64,000 nt of DNA from Synergistaceae bacterium OttesenSCG-928-I11 (GTDB lineage Bacteria > Synergistota > Synergistia > Synergistales > Synergistaceae), in assembly GCA_030266365.1 (NCBI GenBank), contig JAJDHV010000001.1:1-64000 (forward strand), written 5' to 3'. This document shows positions 49,017 to 58,900 of the stretch, piece by piece (within the stretch, counting starts at the first letter, position 1; every line of letters starts with the position of its first letter). The translations under genes and the position numbers were made by a program. The notes beneath the pieces are model-generated. The model was not told the DNA's origin. It was given only the letters and a program-made list of their open reading frames with translations, and ran no database searches.

Positions 49017-50329
49017 TATCTCTTCATCCCCTCTCTGGCGAGTTCAGCCTTCTTCGCCTTTTCTGCGGCGCGCCCCTGGACGACGCTGTCTCCGTCCTCG
49101 TTCACAGAAAGATTCACGTCGTCGCCGATGTTCAACGAGGATTTTGCAGCGATATCCCTAACCGTGTGCAGAACCGCGTGGTTGTCCGATATTACCTGAA
49201 TTGCGGTTTTATCCGGGCCGTTGTCCAGAACGCCGACGATTTTCCCGCCGTAGGTCTTGTCCGGCTGGGCGTTGGTGACGATAGCGCCGCTGCCGAGATG
49301 TTTTTTGGCGGCCTCACGCGCCTCGGTGAACTTGCTCGGTGCTGCGCTGGTTTCATGGCGCGTCGCCGACGCTCTCAGCTCGTTCACCTGTGTCGCGGCT
49401 TTCGCCGTCGCCGCGACAACCGTCTCTTGCGTTGCCGAAAGATCGGCGTTGGGCCCGCCAAAAAGGTTGAAGTCGGCTCCTCGGGGAACAGTGACGGCTT
49501 CGGCGACAATCTCCTGCGCTTTTTGGGCTTCGATGCGCTGCTGCCCGGCACGAAATAAGTTTTCCTCCCTCTCCTGTGTCATGCTGCCGATGACGCTCTT
49601 CGCGATGTGGCTGCCGTCCCTGGTGGCCTTGTAGAGTTGAGAGGGGTCGTGGTGGATGCTCGACGCCCAGGATTTCGTCGGCAAGCCCTCTGCCTGCTCC
49701 ACCGGGAGACCGGCTTCGCGCATGACGACGGTCGAGGCGATGTTGTTGCGCAGGGCCATCAGCTCCGGCGTGTGGACATCCCGCCTGTAGCCTGCTTCCT
49801 CCGCGAATTTGGCGACGAGCTTTTTGATCGCGTCCTGAAAATCCTTGACGCTGCTGCCAGATTGAACATCGACACCGGCATTTTTGAGCATCTGTTCCGC
49901 TTTTTCCGTTCCGACAGCCGTAAGCGGCGATTCAGACGTTGGCAATTTCGAGAGGTCGCCGCTCAACTGCTTGACGTTGAAAACGGTATAGACCTGCGCC
50001 TCCACTTTGCCGCTCTCCTTCTCCTGCCAGCGCTCCAGCGGAACGCCCCGCTCACCTTTGCGCACCCAGAGGCCATGCTCGTTCGCGGCGCTCGCCGTGA
50101 TGAAGCGAGGGTCGTCGTAACTTTCCCTCGCGCACTTTTCGAGAAGGTAGAGCATGTTGACGCCGCCGTATTTGCCGCCGGAGACGGCACTCTGCACCGG
50201 AGGGATCGGCAACTTTTTATCCTGCCAAGGAACGACGCCTTGACTGAGCGAGCCAGCGACCCGCTCGGCAAATTCGTCACGCATTTTTTCCACACGCGCC
50301 TTCGCGCCTCTTGCCTCTGTCTGTGCCAT
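49016..50329 (-). CDS. ArdC-like ssDNA-binding protein with C-terminal KfrB-like domain
   Basis: 437 residues. N-terminal ArdC/DUF1738-type region (about 10-120): FAERVAGSLSQGVVPWQDKK, GGKYGGVNMLYLL and ANEHGLWVRKGERGVPLERW fit proteins that coat and protect incoming single-stranded plasmid DNA. The centre is helical. Residues about 345-415 (AIVTNAQPDKTYGGKIVGVL) resemble the KfrB-like module also present at the end of the large helicase. ATG 50329 follows a GGAGAGG site and lies 6 bases after a 51-codon gene; the traG start overlaps its stop. Confidence 0.8.
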   Translation of the reverse strand: MAQTEARGAKARVEKMRDEFAERVAGSLSQGVVPWQDKKLPIPPVQSAVSGGKYGGVNMLYLLEKCARESYDDPRFITASAANEHGLWVRKGERGVPLERWQEKESGKVEAQVYTVFNVKQLSGDLSKLPTSESPLTAVGTEKAEQMLKNAGVDVQSGSSVKDFQDAIKKLVAKFAEEAGYRRDVHTPELMALRNNIASTVVMREAGLPVEQAEGLPTKSWASSIHHDPSQLYKATRDGSHIAKSVIGSMTQEREENLFRAGQQRIEAQKAQEIVAEAVTVPRGADFNLFGGPNADLSATQETVVAATAKAATQVNELRASATRHETSAAPSKFTEAREAAKKHLGSGAIVTNAQPDKTYGGKIVGVLDNGPDKTAIQVISDNHAVLHTVRDIAAKSSLNIGDDVNLSVNEDGDSVVQGRAAEKAKKAELAREGMKR

Positions 50330-50334
50330 AACGG

Positions 50335-50490
50335 TTATCTCCTCTCCCTGTCGATCCAGCTTTTTATGAACATCTCGTCGGCAACGTCGTCCCCTGAGTT
50401 CCGGGTGACGATATCGCTTTCCTGCGGCGTGTCCGTGTTATCCGGCGCGCACATGATCTCCAAAATTTCCTTCAGCTTTCTTGCTTCCAT
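50335..50490 (-). CDS. Small acidic protein (51 residues), first gene of the ArdC-TraG operon
   Basis: Sequence begins MEARKLKEILEIMCAPDN and ends MFIKSWIDRERR; acidic, helical at both ends, no known family. GGAGG lies 8 bases before ATG 50490, and the stop is 6 bases from the ArdC-type start, so it is very likely translated and coupled. A long leader (about 107 bases) separates it from the promoter. Confidence 0.65.
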   Translation of the reverse strand: MEARKLKEILEIMCAPDNTDTPQESDIVTRNSGDDVADEMFIKSWIDRERR

Positions 50491-50603
50491 TGAGATTCCT
50501 CCGTTATTCGAGAAAATATTTGCCCGTTCATCGTTGCGGCTCTGTCCCGTGCTACCTCCGTCATGTTTGTTGAGCCTTTTGGATTCGATTCGCAGGCAGA
50601 TTT

Positions 50604-50634
50604 AGCGTAAACCCGCTTTGGGGGGCTGTTGATA
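50604..50634 (-). promoter_or_regulatory. Candidate promoter with conserved 18-bp box upstream of the ArdC-TraG operon
   Basis: The plus-strand 18-mer TTTGGGGGGCTGTTGATA (50617-50634) recurs exactly at 62765-62782. On the minus strand it provides TCAACA (50632-50627), and TACGCT (50609-50604) lies 17 bases beyond. The same geometry holds in the second copy, which suggests shared control of both transfer operons. Confidence 0.6.
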
Positions 50635-50664
50635 TTTTTTACAGCGGATAAGAGTTCGATATCG

Positions 50665-50693
50665 TTGACGCTGTTCGATGCGCTGCATATACT
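50665..50693 (+). promoter_or_regulatory. Promoter of the OB-fold protein gene
   Basis: TTGACG (50665-50670) and TATACT (50688-50693) with exactly 17 bases between, about 40 bases before ATG 50732. Divergent from the ArdC operon promoter. Confidence 0.75.
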
Positions 50694-50731
50694 GAACAAA
50701 ACTTACCGGCACATGAAAAAGGAGGCATACT

Positions 50732-51136
50732 ATGAGGCATTCAAAATTCATTGCTTTGATTCTGGCAACTGTGTTGGTTCTGGTATTTGCTCAAATCGCG
50801 TTTTCTGAGACTGGAATCCAAACTATCGGTGCCAAAAATTTCTGGCAGGAGTTCGAGGACGACAGGGAGAAGGCCGAGGCCAAGTACATCGGGCAAACGT
50901 TGAATTTTACCGGCGTGGTCACGGGTACCGGCATCAGTATCTATCTGACTCCGAACGTCATGCTCTCCGACAGCCCCAATGGCCGAACCCATCTGGTCTG
51001 TGTCCTCCCAAGAGCCGATGTCGGCAAGTTGTCCGAATTCAAAAAAGGCGAGCAGGCTACTCTGATGGGCCGCGTCTATCGCAGCAAATCGGGCGGCAGT
51101 GTCGTAATCAAGGAGTGCAGGCGGGTTGAGAGCTGA
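50732..51136 (+). CDS. Exported OB-fold (tRNA_anti-like) protein
   Basis: 134 residues with a signal peptide (FIALILATVLVLVFAQIAFS, cleavage about residue 25). The mature part has IGQTLNFTGVVTGTGISIYLTP and KKGEQATLMGRVYRSKSGG, the five-stranded OB-like pattern of periplasmic tRNA_anti-like proteins. A Lys/Glu-rich helix precedes it. Function unknown. AAGGAGG upstream; followed 21 bases later by an EamA-like gene. Confidence 0.75.
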   Translation: MRHSKFIALILATVLVLVFAQIAFSETGIQTIGAKNFWQEFEDDREKAEAKYIGQTLNFTGVVTGTGISIYLTPNVMLSDSPNGRTHLVCVLPRADVGKLSEFKKGEQATLMGRVYRSKSGGSVVIKECRRVES

Positions 51137-51157
51137 CGCAAGAAAGGAGTGTATCTC

Positions 51158-51571
51158 ATGTGGGTTGTATACGCGCTGCTATCGGCCCTTTTCGCGGCGC
51201 TGACGTCGATACTCGCAAAAGTGGGAATACAGAACGTCAATTCGAACTTGGCGACGGCGGTTAGAACGATCGTCGTACTGATCATGGCGTGGGGCATTGT
51301 ATTCGCAACGGGCAAGCAACATGAAATCGGCGGGATCACTCAAAAGAGCTTAGTGTTCCTTGTTTTATCCGGCATAGCCACCGGATTGTCTTGGCTCTTC
51401 TATTTCAAGGCTTTGCAGATCGGGGATGCGTCGAAAGTCGTCCCGGTCGATAAGTTCAGCGTTGTCATCAGCATGGTCTTGGCGTTTGCCGTATTGGGAG
51501 ACGCAGTCAGCGCAAAGACCATAGCGGGCGGCGCGCTCATCACGATCGGAACGCTGGTGCTCGTGCTGTAA
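51158..51571 (+). CDS. EamA-family single-domain membrane transporter
   Basis: 137 residues, five predicted membrane helices, corresponding to one half of a DMT/EamA transporter. VVYALLSALFAALTSILAKVGI, SGIATGLSWLFYFKALQIG and KFSVVISMVLAFAVLGD are characteristic. Single-domain members act as dimers and export small molecules. ATG 51158 is 8 bases after AAAGGAG. Confidence 0.88.
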   Translation: MWVVYALLSALFAALTSILAKVGIQNVNSNLATAVRTIVVLIMAWGIVFATGKQHEIGGITQKSLVFLVLSGIATGLSWLFYFKALQIGDASKVVPVDKFSVVISMVLAFAVLGDAVSAKTIAGGALITIGTLVLVL

Positions 51572-51606
51572 ATAAACGTACAACATATAACGAGAGGGGC
51601 ATTCTC

Positions 51607-51753
51607 ATGAAACTATCTATCCTGTACTACTCCAAGAGCGGCAACACGATGAAAATGGCTGGCGTCATCGCCGAGGGAATGACGTCGGTGGAGGGCGCGG
51701 AGGCCAGGACGTTCTCCATCGGGGAACTGGACGAGGACGCGGATCACGGTTAA
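51607..51753 (+). pseudogene. Flavodoxin N-terminal fragment
   Basis: 48 codons from ATG 51607, behind GAGAGGGG. It starts MKLSILYYSKSGNTMKMA, the flavodoxin FMN-phosphate loop, and stops after DEDADHG, where a full flavodoxin needs about 100 more residues. The next frame continues with unrelated coding-like sequence, so the gene looks truncated by a deletion or frameshift. Confidence 0.65.
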
Positions 51754-52027
51754 GCTGAGCGACCGGATTCATTTACAGGTCAATGACTCTGGGGGCGACG
51801 GCGAGACGTACGGCCCCTACTCGTTCGACGTCGACACGGAGCGCGAGCGGGAGGCCATGATCGAGCGCTACGAGGCGGCCGGGCGTCGCATCGACGCGTA
51901 TATGCTGCGTTCGAAAGGGGAGATGCCGCCCCCCAAAGAATACCTCAGAATGATGCAGGAGGAGGGTTTCATGAAAAAAACCAGCGACGACAGTTTCATC
52001 AATTACCTTGATTCACTTCCGGATTAG
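51754..52027 (+). pseudogene. Coding-like remnant downstream of the flavodoxin fragment
   Basis: The +1 frame from about 51752 is open for 91 codons to TAG 52025-52027, with acidic, codon-biased sequence such as YGPYSFDVDTEREREAMI and a tail NYLDSLPD. There is no start at its head; the first ATG (about 51856) would give 57 residues without a ribosome site. Probably the 3' part of another gene, or of the flavodoxin gene after a frameshift. Family not recognised. Confidence 0.45.
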
Positions 52028-52093
52028 CGGCCTGCCGGGCCCATAAGGGTAGTGGCATACTCTGCTTATCCGCAAAAAATAGGAGGAAGCGAC

Positions 52094-52747
52094 ATGACGA
52101 AACAAAAACTGGCAATAGCGGTAAACGGCAGCCCGCGCAAAGGGCGGAACACGGATACTCTACTGCAAAAGGCGCTCGACGGCGCAAAATCGGTCGGCGC
52201 GGCGACGCGGACGATCCATCTGTACGACCTCGCGTTCCGCGGGTGCGTCAGCTGCTTCTCGTGCAAACGAGTCGAGACGTACAGGGACGGCAGATGCGCG
52301 ATGCGCGACGACCTCTCCCCCGTTCTGGAGGAGGTCATGAAGGCGGACGCGCTCTTCCTGGGCTCTCCGATCTACCTGTCGGACGTCACGGGTGAGATGC
52401 GCTCATTCATGGAGCGATTGCTCTTCATGAACGCCACGTACGACAGCCAAGAGCTTTCGATCTTCAAAGGGTCGATATCGTGCGGTTTCATCTACACGAT
52501 GGGAGTCCCGCTCGACATGATGAACGAGTGGGGATATCCCAAAATATTCGAGTCTCACATGACGTTTTTAAAGTTGTTGAACGGAAGGACGGAATACATC
52601 GCCGCCAACGACACGTACCAGTTCGACGACTACTCAAAATATCACGCGCCCCGTTTCGACGAAGCGCACAAAAGAGAGGTCCGCGAGAGGGACTTCCCCA
52701 AAGACTGCGAACGAGCCTTCGAAATGGGCGCGCGGCTAGCTGGGTAG
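52094..52747 (+). CDS. NADPH-dependent FMN reductase / iron-sulfur flavoprotein-type flavodoxin
   Basis: 217 residues, flavodoxin-like fold. IAVNGSPRKGRNTDTLL is the FMN-phosphate loop, followed by GCVSCFSCKR, a Cys cluster as in iron-sulfur flavoproteins, though only CVSCFSC is compact, and LFLGSPIYLSDVTGEMRSFMERL. Members reduce FMN or quinones, or carry electrons in anaerobes. ATG 52094 follows AGGAGG; a GTG at 52052 is less likely. Confidence 0.87.
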   Translation: MTKQKLAIAVNGSPRKGRNTDTLLQKALDGAKSVGAATRTIHLYDLAFRGCVSCFSCKRVETYRDGRCAMRDDLSPVLEEVMKADALFLGSPIYLSDVTGEMRSFMERLLFMNATYDSQELSIFKGSISCGFIYTMGVPLDMMNEWGYPKIFESHMTFLKLLNGRTEYIAANDTYQFDDYSKYHAPRFDEAHKREVRERDFPKDCERAFEMGARLAG

Positions 52748-52828
52748 AGCGAGGGGGTGCGAGAGAGACACCCGCACCCTGCCGGTCATCCTGAGCGAGA
52801 AGTAGTGGCATGGCAACTCGTAAATCGC

Positions 52829-52955
52829 AAGCGTCAAACCTAAGCTCACCTAGCTCTCCATCAATATTCACGCTATCCTATCCCCCGAGTCGAGAAGCGA
52901 GAGTAGGATATCGCTACTTCGCTCAACGGTCGAGGTGAGGATGGGTTTGGCGCTT
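52829..52955. repeat. Imperfect inverted repeats between the FMN reductase and helicase genes
   Basis: A 23-base arm at 52829-52851 (AAGCGTCAAACCTAAGCTCACC plus T) is matched with five differences by the inverse at 52933-52955. A second pair, GAGCGAGAAGTAG near 52794 and CTACTTCGCTC near 52914, is nested around it. The 217-base gap 52748-52964 has no gene and may hold a small palindromic mobile repeat or a long terminator for the helicase operon. Confidence 0.45.
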
Positions 52956-52964
52956 ACGAAGTTT

Positions 52965-55900
52965 CTACCTGCTCATCGAGGCGGCTCTGGCCTGAACCTC
53001 CTGTGCGTTTGCCGAGCCTCGCAAATTCAGGTCATAAGCGATTTCAACAAACCCAACATCCAGCGGTTCATCGATATTTTTCAGAGCGTGGATGATGCCG
53101 CGCCCATCGTCGATTTTCTGCACGGCATACGCCGCGCCCATCTCCACGATTTCACCGGAGTACGTCTTGCCCTCCATCGCGTCGGTTACGATGGGAACGT
53201 CGCCGAGTTTTGCTTTTGCCGCAATGATGACGTTCTTGCGATCCTCCTGTATTTCCGCTTTGGACAATTCTTTCTGTTGGCGTATGTCTTCAAATCGAAC
53301 GATGTTATCCGCAAAACTTTGTGCGTCGTCTCCGGTTTCGACTAGAGTCTCACGAGTCTCATATTCCGTAACGCTCGTCGTTTCGGTTTCGTCGAACGCC
53401 GTTCCGTTTGCGGTCGGACGCCTGAACAGCGAATCCTCGTCCAGCCCGGCCTCTGTAAGTTCGTTCTGAAATTCGTACTCCTCGTCCTCGCCAAGCGTCA
53501 GCCCCTCCTCCTCTTCCTCGCCGCCGCGACTGTGATTGCTGATGTTCAATTCCAGATTCAGCTCGGCGAGCCGGGCGGATTTTTCGGTCAACTCCTGCTC
53601 CTGAGAAAACGGCTTCTCAAGCTCGGCTTGCGCGAGCTGAACCTGGTTCACGGCCTCTTTCAACTCCGTCTGCGTTTTTTGCAGTTTCTCCTCAAGGCCG
53701 TTCAGCACGTTATTGATGCGAGTAATCGTCCCCGATTCGCTGTCGCCGACGTTGATCCGGTGCTCCTCGTTGCCCTTTATCACCATCTGCGTTATGGCAA
53801 AGTGAGGGTTGAACTCCACGGTCATCTCAAAGCCGCGATACGAGCCTATTTGCATCGGATGAACGTCGACGTAGCCTCGAATCTCCTCCATCAGGGCCTT
53901 GCCTGCCTCGTCGCGCTTGTCGTAGGCGACGCCGGATATCGTCATCGGAGAGAATTCTTTGACGGATTCACCGGCATTGGCACGGTTCCGCTCGACATCT
54001 TGACTCAGTTTTTTTATCCGATATTCCAGCGCGTTTATCGTTCGCGGAAGCTCCTTGCGAAGCCTGTCCTGCAACGAATACTGGCTCTGCTGGTGCCCGG
54101 CTTTCGCTACGCGGAGCTTGGCAACCTGCACGTCCAGCTCCATCTTGAGTTTTATTTTCGGGTTACCAGCCGCCAGCGCCTTTATTTCGGCATAGCTCAG
54201 GACTGACTCGTCCACGTCCTCGCAGCTCCTGACAGGGTTCTTGTCCGTCATGATCTGCGAGATGAATTTCTGCTTCAACTCCAAAGTTTGAAAGAGGTAC
54301 GAATCAAAAGTGCCCTTCGTCACGTAGCGGAAAAGCTGTACTTCCGGGTTCTGGTTGCCCTGACGAAGAATGCGGCCCGCGCGTTGTTGGAGGTCACTTG
54401 GCCTCCATGGAGCATCGAGATCATGCAAGGCGATGAGCCTATCCTGAATGTTCGTGCCGACGCCCATCTTCTGCGTGGAGCCGAAGACGACGCGCACCTG
54501 CCCGCTCCTCACCTTCGCAAAAAGTTCCTTTTTCTGGAGGTCGGTTTCGTAATCGTGGATGAAGGCTATCTCGTTCTCGGGAATGCCCTTCTTCACCAGT
54601 TTCCACTTGATATCGTCGTAGACGTTGAATTTTTTTTGCGAGCCCTTCTTAGGTGTTGAGTAGTCGGAAAACACAGCCTGTGTCAGCCGTTCCTCCTTCG
54701 TGTCATTCCAAATTTTATAGATGTTCTCCATACAGGCGTTGACCTTGCTTCCCGCCGTATCCGGCAGTTGTTCGTTGATGAGGCGTTGGTCGAGGCCGAT
54801 TTTCCTGCCGTCAGTGGTAATCGCGAGCATGTTATCCTCGTGCGGCTCTACTCGACGGTCGCGAACAGCCTGCGCGCGTTTGGCGAGGTTTTTGATAAGG
54901 GCCTTCTGGATGTTGCTCGGCTCGACGGCGACGGTGGTGTATTTGCCCTCCGGACGGGGAAGGTCGAGCATCTCCGGTGTCTTGATGTCGGCAGCCTCCT
55001 TGAAAACCGACATCAGCTCCGGCAGGTTGTAGAATTTCGCGAAGCGTGTCCGAGCCCTATACCCGGAACCCTCCGGGGCCAGCTCGACGCTGGTCGTCGT
55101 CTCGCCAAAGACCGACGCCCAACTGTCAAAGTGTTCGAGCCCCATTTCGTTCAGCCGGTCGTGCTGCAAATACCGCATCATCGTAAATAATTCCGTCATT
55201 GAGTTGCTGATAGGGGTTCCTGTTGCAAAGACGACGCCGCGCCCGCCCGTGATCTCGTCCATGTAGCGGCACTTCATGTACATATCGCTTGACTTCTGCG
55301 CTTCCGTCTGCGGGATACCGGCAACGTTGCGCATTTTCGTCATCAGGAAGAGGTTTTTATAGTTGTGAGCCTCGTCGACATAGAGTTTGTCTATGCCCAG
55401 GCGCTCGAAGTCGATAACGTCGTCCTTCTTCTCCTGATCGGTCAACTTCTGGAGCCTGACCCTCAGGGATTTCAGCGTCTTTTCGAGTTTCTTGACGTTG
55501 AACTTGGCGCTGTGATCGCCGCGCATCTCCTCGATGGCGTCCATCGTCATGTCCATCTGCTGTTGGATGAGCTGCGCCTGACGCTCGACGGAGACGGGGA
55601 TGCGCTCGAACTGGCTGTGTCCCATGATGACGGCATCGTAATCCCCGGTCGAAATTTTTGCGCAGAATTTTTTTCTGTTCGCCGTCTCGAAGTCCTTCTT
55701 TCGAGCGACGAGGATGTTGGCGTTGGGGTAGAGTTTTTGGAACTCCGCCGCCGTCTGCTCGGTCAGGTGGTTGGGCACGACCATCAGGCTCTTGTTGGAG
55801 ATACCGAGTCGCTTCGATTCCATGATGGAGGCTATCATCTCGAACGTCTTGCCAGCGCCGACGCAGTGGGCCAGAAGCGTATTGCCGCCGTAGAGGGCGT

Positions 55901-58900
55901 GCGCGATGGCGTTCGTCTGATGCGGATTCAGCTTGATGAGGGGGTTCATGCCGGGAAAGGTCAGGTGCGAGCCGTCGTACTCGCGCGGGCGAATCTGATT
56001 GAACGTCTCGTTGTACTTCTCGACAAGAGCCTCCCTGCGGTCGGGGTCGCGGAATATCCAGTCCTTGAACGCGGTTTTTATCGCCTCCTGCTTGATTTGA
56101 GCTGCCGCCGTCTCCTCGCCGTTCAGGACAGGGCGCTCCTTGCCGTCCGGCCCCATCTCCATATCGTGAACGCGGACGTCCTGTAGATTGAGCGTGGCCT
56201 CCAGGATGGCGTAGGCGCTCACACGCTCGGTGCCGTAGGTGGAACTCGCCTGTACGCTGCCGGAGTCACGGCCCTTGTTCGTGATGTTCCATTCGGAAGA
56301 ATGGCTGGAATACTGCACCTCGATGGTGTTGCGCAGCCGCCAGGGCGTGTCGAGGAGTTCGTGCATGAACTCCTCGACGTACTTTTTGTCGACCCAGGTC
56401 GCGCCGAGCCGCACGTCGATCTCGTGGGCTTCGAGTTTTGGTGGAAGCGACGCTTCGAGTGCGGCCACGTTTTCCGCGAACAGCTCAGGTTCGCGCTCGG
56501 CGTATTCACGAGCAGCGAGTAACTTTTTTCTGATATTGCCGGAGAGGTATTCGCCTGCGGTCTCGTAGTGGAGGATTGTCGCTCCGTCGCGAACCTCGCT
56601 CTTTTCAGGATTCGCGAAGACGATGCCCTTCAGGTCGGATAAGATTTTATCCCGTTCCAACCCCGTGAGCGAAGACATGTAGTCGAGGTCGATCTTCGCT
56701 TTTTCGGAGATGGAGAGCAACAGCGCCTCGTTCGCGGTTTCGACGCGATCCGGGACGGCATGTCCTTTGACCGTGCGCTTGGTAAAAATATCGGCTTTGC
56801 GCTCCAACTCTTTTTCTTCGTTCAGGACTTCGAGCGTGGAGAGAAGGTAATAACCGGAGTCGTCCTCCATCGCCCGCGCGTTCGCGCGGTCGTTGATGAG
56901 ACCATATGTCGCCGTGAAGCTGTCGTAGGCGGAACTCAGCTCGCCTTGCAGCTTCGCCAGCTCGTCGTCGCCGCACTCGCGGTACTGCGCGTCGATGAGC
57001 GTCCGCGTGCAGTCGCGAAGTTCTATGAGCCCTCTCAGGCGTCCCGCCTGTAGCGACGGCAGCTCGATTTTGAACATGACGGAGTTTTCGCGGTAGTAGA
57101 TATCGTCGTCCACCAGGGCGTAGCTCCAGTTTCGGACGCCCGGGTCGGCGGGTATGGACTCCCGCGTCTGCTCTTCCGGCTCTGCGGCATAGTCCATGAA
57201 TTTTCCGTCTATCTTCGACAACGCTGTCTTTAGCTGCACCGCAAGGTTCTTTCCTGGGATGGGCTCGCAGGCCGTTTCCTCGTCGTTGCCGTACATGTTG
57301 CGGGAATGGATCATGCGCCCGAGCACCATTTCAGGGTGCGATGCGAAGTAGGAATTTACCGGGATACCGTCCTCGGTCTGCCCGAGATGCACCCAATCCG
57401 GCTCTGTCACGATGGGGCGCTCGCGCTTGCGCAGGAATATGATGTCGGCTGTCACTTCGGTTCCCGCATTGTCCTTGAAGGCGTCGTTCGGTAGCCGGAC
57501 GGCTCCGAGCAGTTCCGCGCGTTCGGCGAGATAGCGTCGTGTCGATGGGTTCGCCTTGTCGAGCGTCCCCTTCGAGGTGATGAACGCCACGACGCCGCCG
57601 GGACGAATGTGATCCAGGGATTTGGCGAAGAAGTAGTCGTGAATGTTAATTTTTTGCGCTTCGTACTTGGGGTCGAAGACACGGTAGTTGCCGAACGGCA
57701 CGTTGCCGATGGCCAAATCGAAGAAATTTTCGCGGAAATTCGTCTCCTCGAATCCCTTGACCTCTATCTTCGCATTCTGATAGAGCTGTCTCGCGATGCG
57801 GCCTGATACGCCGTCAAGTTCGACGCCGTAGAGCTTGGCGTCCTTCATGCTCTCGGGCAGCAATCCGAAGAAGTTGCCGACGCCCATCGACGGCTCCAGG
57901 ACGTTGCCCTTGGTGAAGCCCATGTTTCCCACGGCTTCATAGACGGCGCGAATAACGGTGGGAGAGCTGTAAAAGGCGTTGATCGTCGTCGCCCGCGCCG
58001 CTTTGTACTCCTCGGCGCTGAGAAGTTCTTTCAGCTCTCGATATTCCTTGCCCCACGACTCGTTCTGGCTGTCGAACGCCTGCGATATCGCGCCCCAAGA
58101 GACGTATTTGGATAGAGTGCTCTGCTCCTCCGGTGTGGCGAGGCGATTTTCCGACTCTATTTTCCGCAGGGTGCGGATGGCCTCGACGTTGTTGCGGTAT
58201 TTTGTCTTGGCCCCGCCGTAGCCGAGCGCGTCGTCGGTGATGCGGAAATCCAGCTTGGGCTGCGCCGGGGCTTGTGCTTCGTCCTCGCGTAGAGCTTCTG
58301 TTTCCGGTGCGGGTGCGAGTTCATCGTTTTTCGGTTCGAGGATGGCGGGTTGCGGCTCGCTTTGCGAAAAGATTTCTTCTCCGGCAACCTTCGCTTGTTC
58401 CGCCTGTTCTATTTCCTCAATCTTCTCGATCTGTTCCTCCTCGGATGGAAAGATGGAGAGCTGATTCACGCCGCCGTTCTTATCCCGCTTCCTTGAGGGT
58501 TTTTTCGGCGGAACAGACGCGACGGAGGAAGCGGCGGCGGTGCGCTCCGCTTCCTCCGGTCGGTCTTTTGAGAAATTTTCTTCGTTTCCTCTATGTATAG
58601 ATGAAGAATCTACGCGAAGATGAGTTCCCTCGTCACGATCTCTTCCGCGCGGGCCTTCAAATTCTCCATGCACCCGACCCACGCCATCGGGTCGTTCGTC
58701 TTGTCCGGCGCGGGCTCCTTCTCCAGCGTCCTCTCGATGAACAGGTTCACCTGCCGACGCGCCGTCTCGTCCACCTCCTCCAGATGGCTGTACAGCTCGC
58801 CCTTCAATTGTAGCGTCGTATATAGCACTTTGTCGTTCGTCTCCAGATGTCGCCGTCTCATCAGGGCGTATTTGCCCAATGGCTTCGTCGGAACGTCGTC

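Noticed and set aside
50472-50699. A 75-codon minus-strand reading overlapping the start of the 51-residue gene
   Set aside because: It runs through the leader and candidate promoter, and conflicts with the 51-residue frame, which has the better ribosome site.
51754-52027. A functional small gene in the open frame after the flavodoxin fragment
   Set aside because: No start codon at the head of the frame and no ribosome site before the internal ATG; kept only as a remnant.
52790-52802. CATCCTG near 52790 as a possible nic site (IncP-like ATCCTG)
   Set aside because: It lies at the wrong end of the operon, 10 kb from mobC, and resembles a widespread intergenic repeat.
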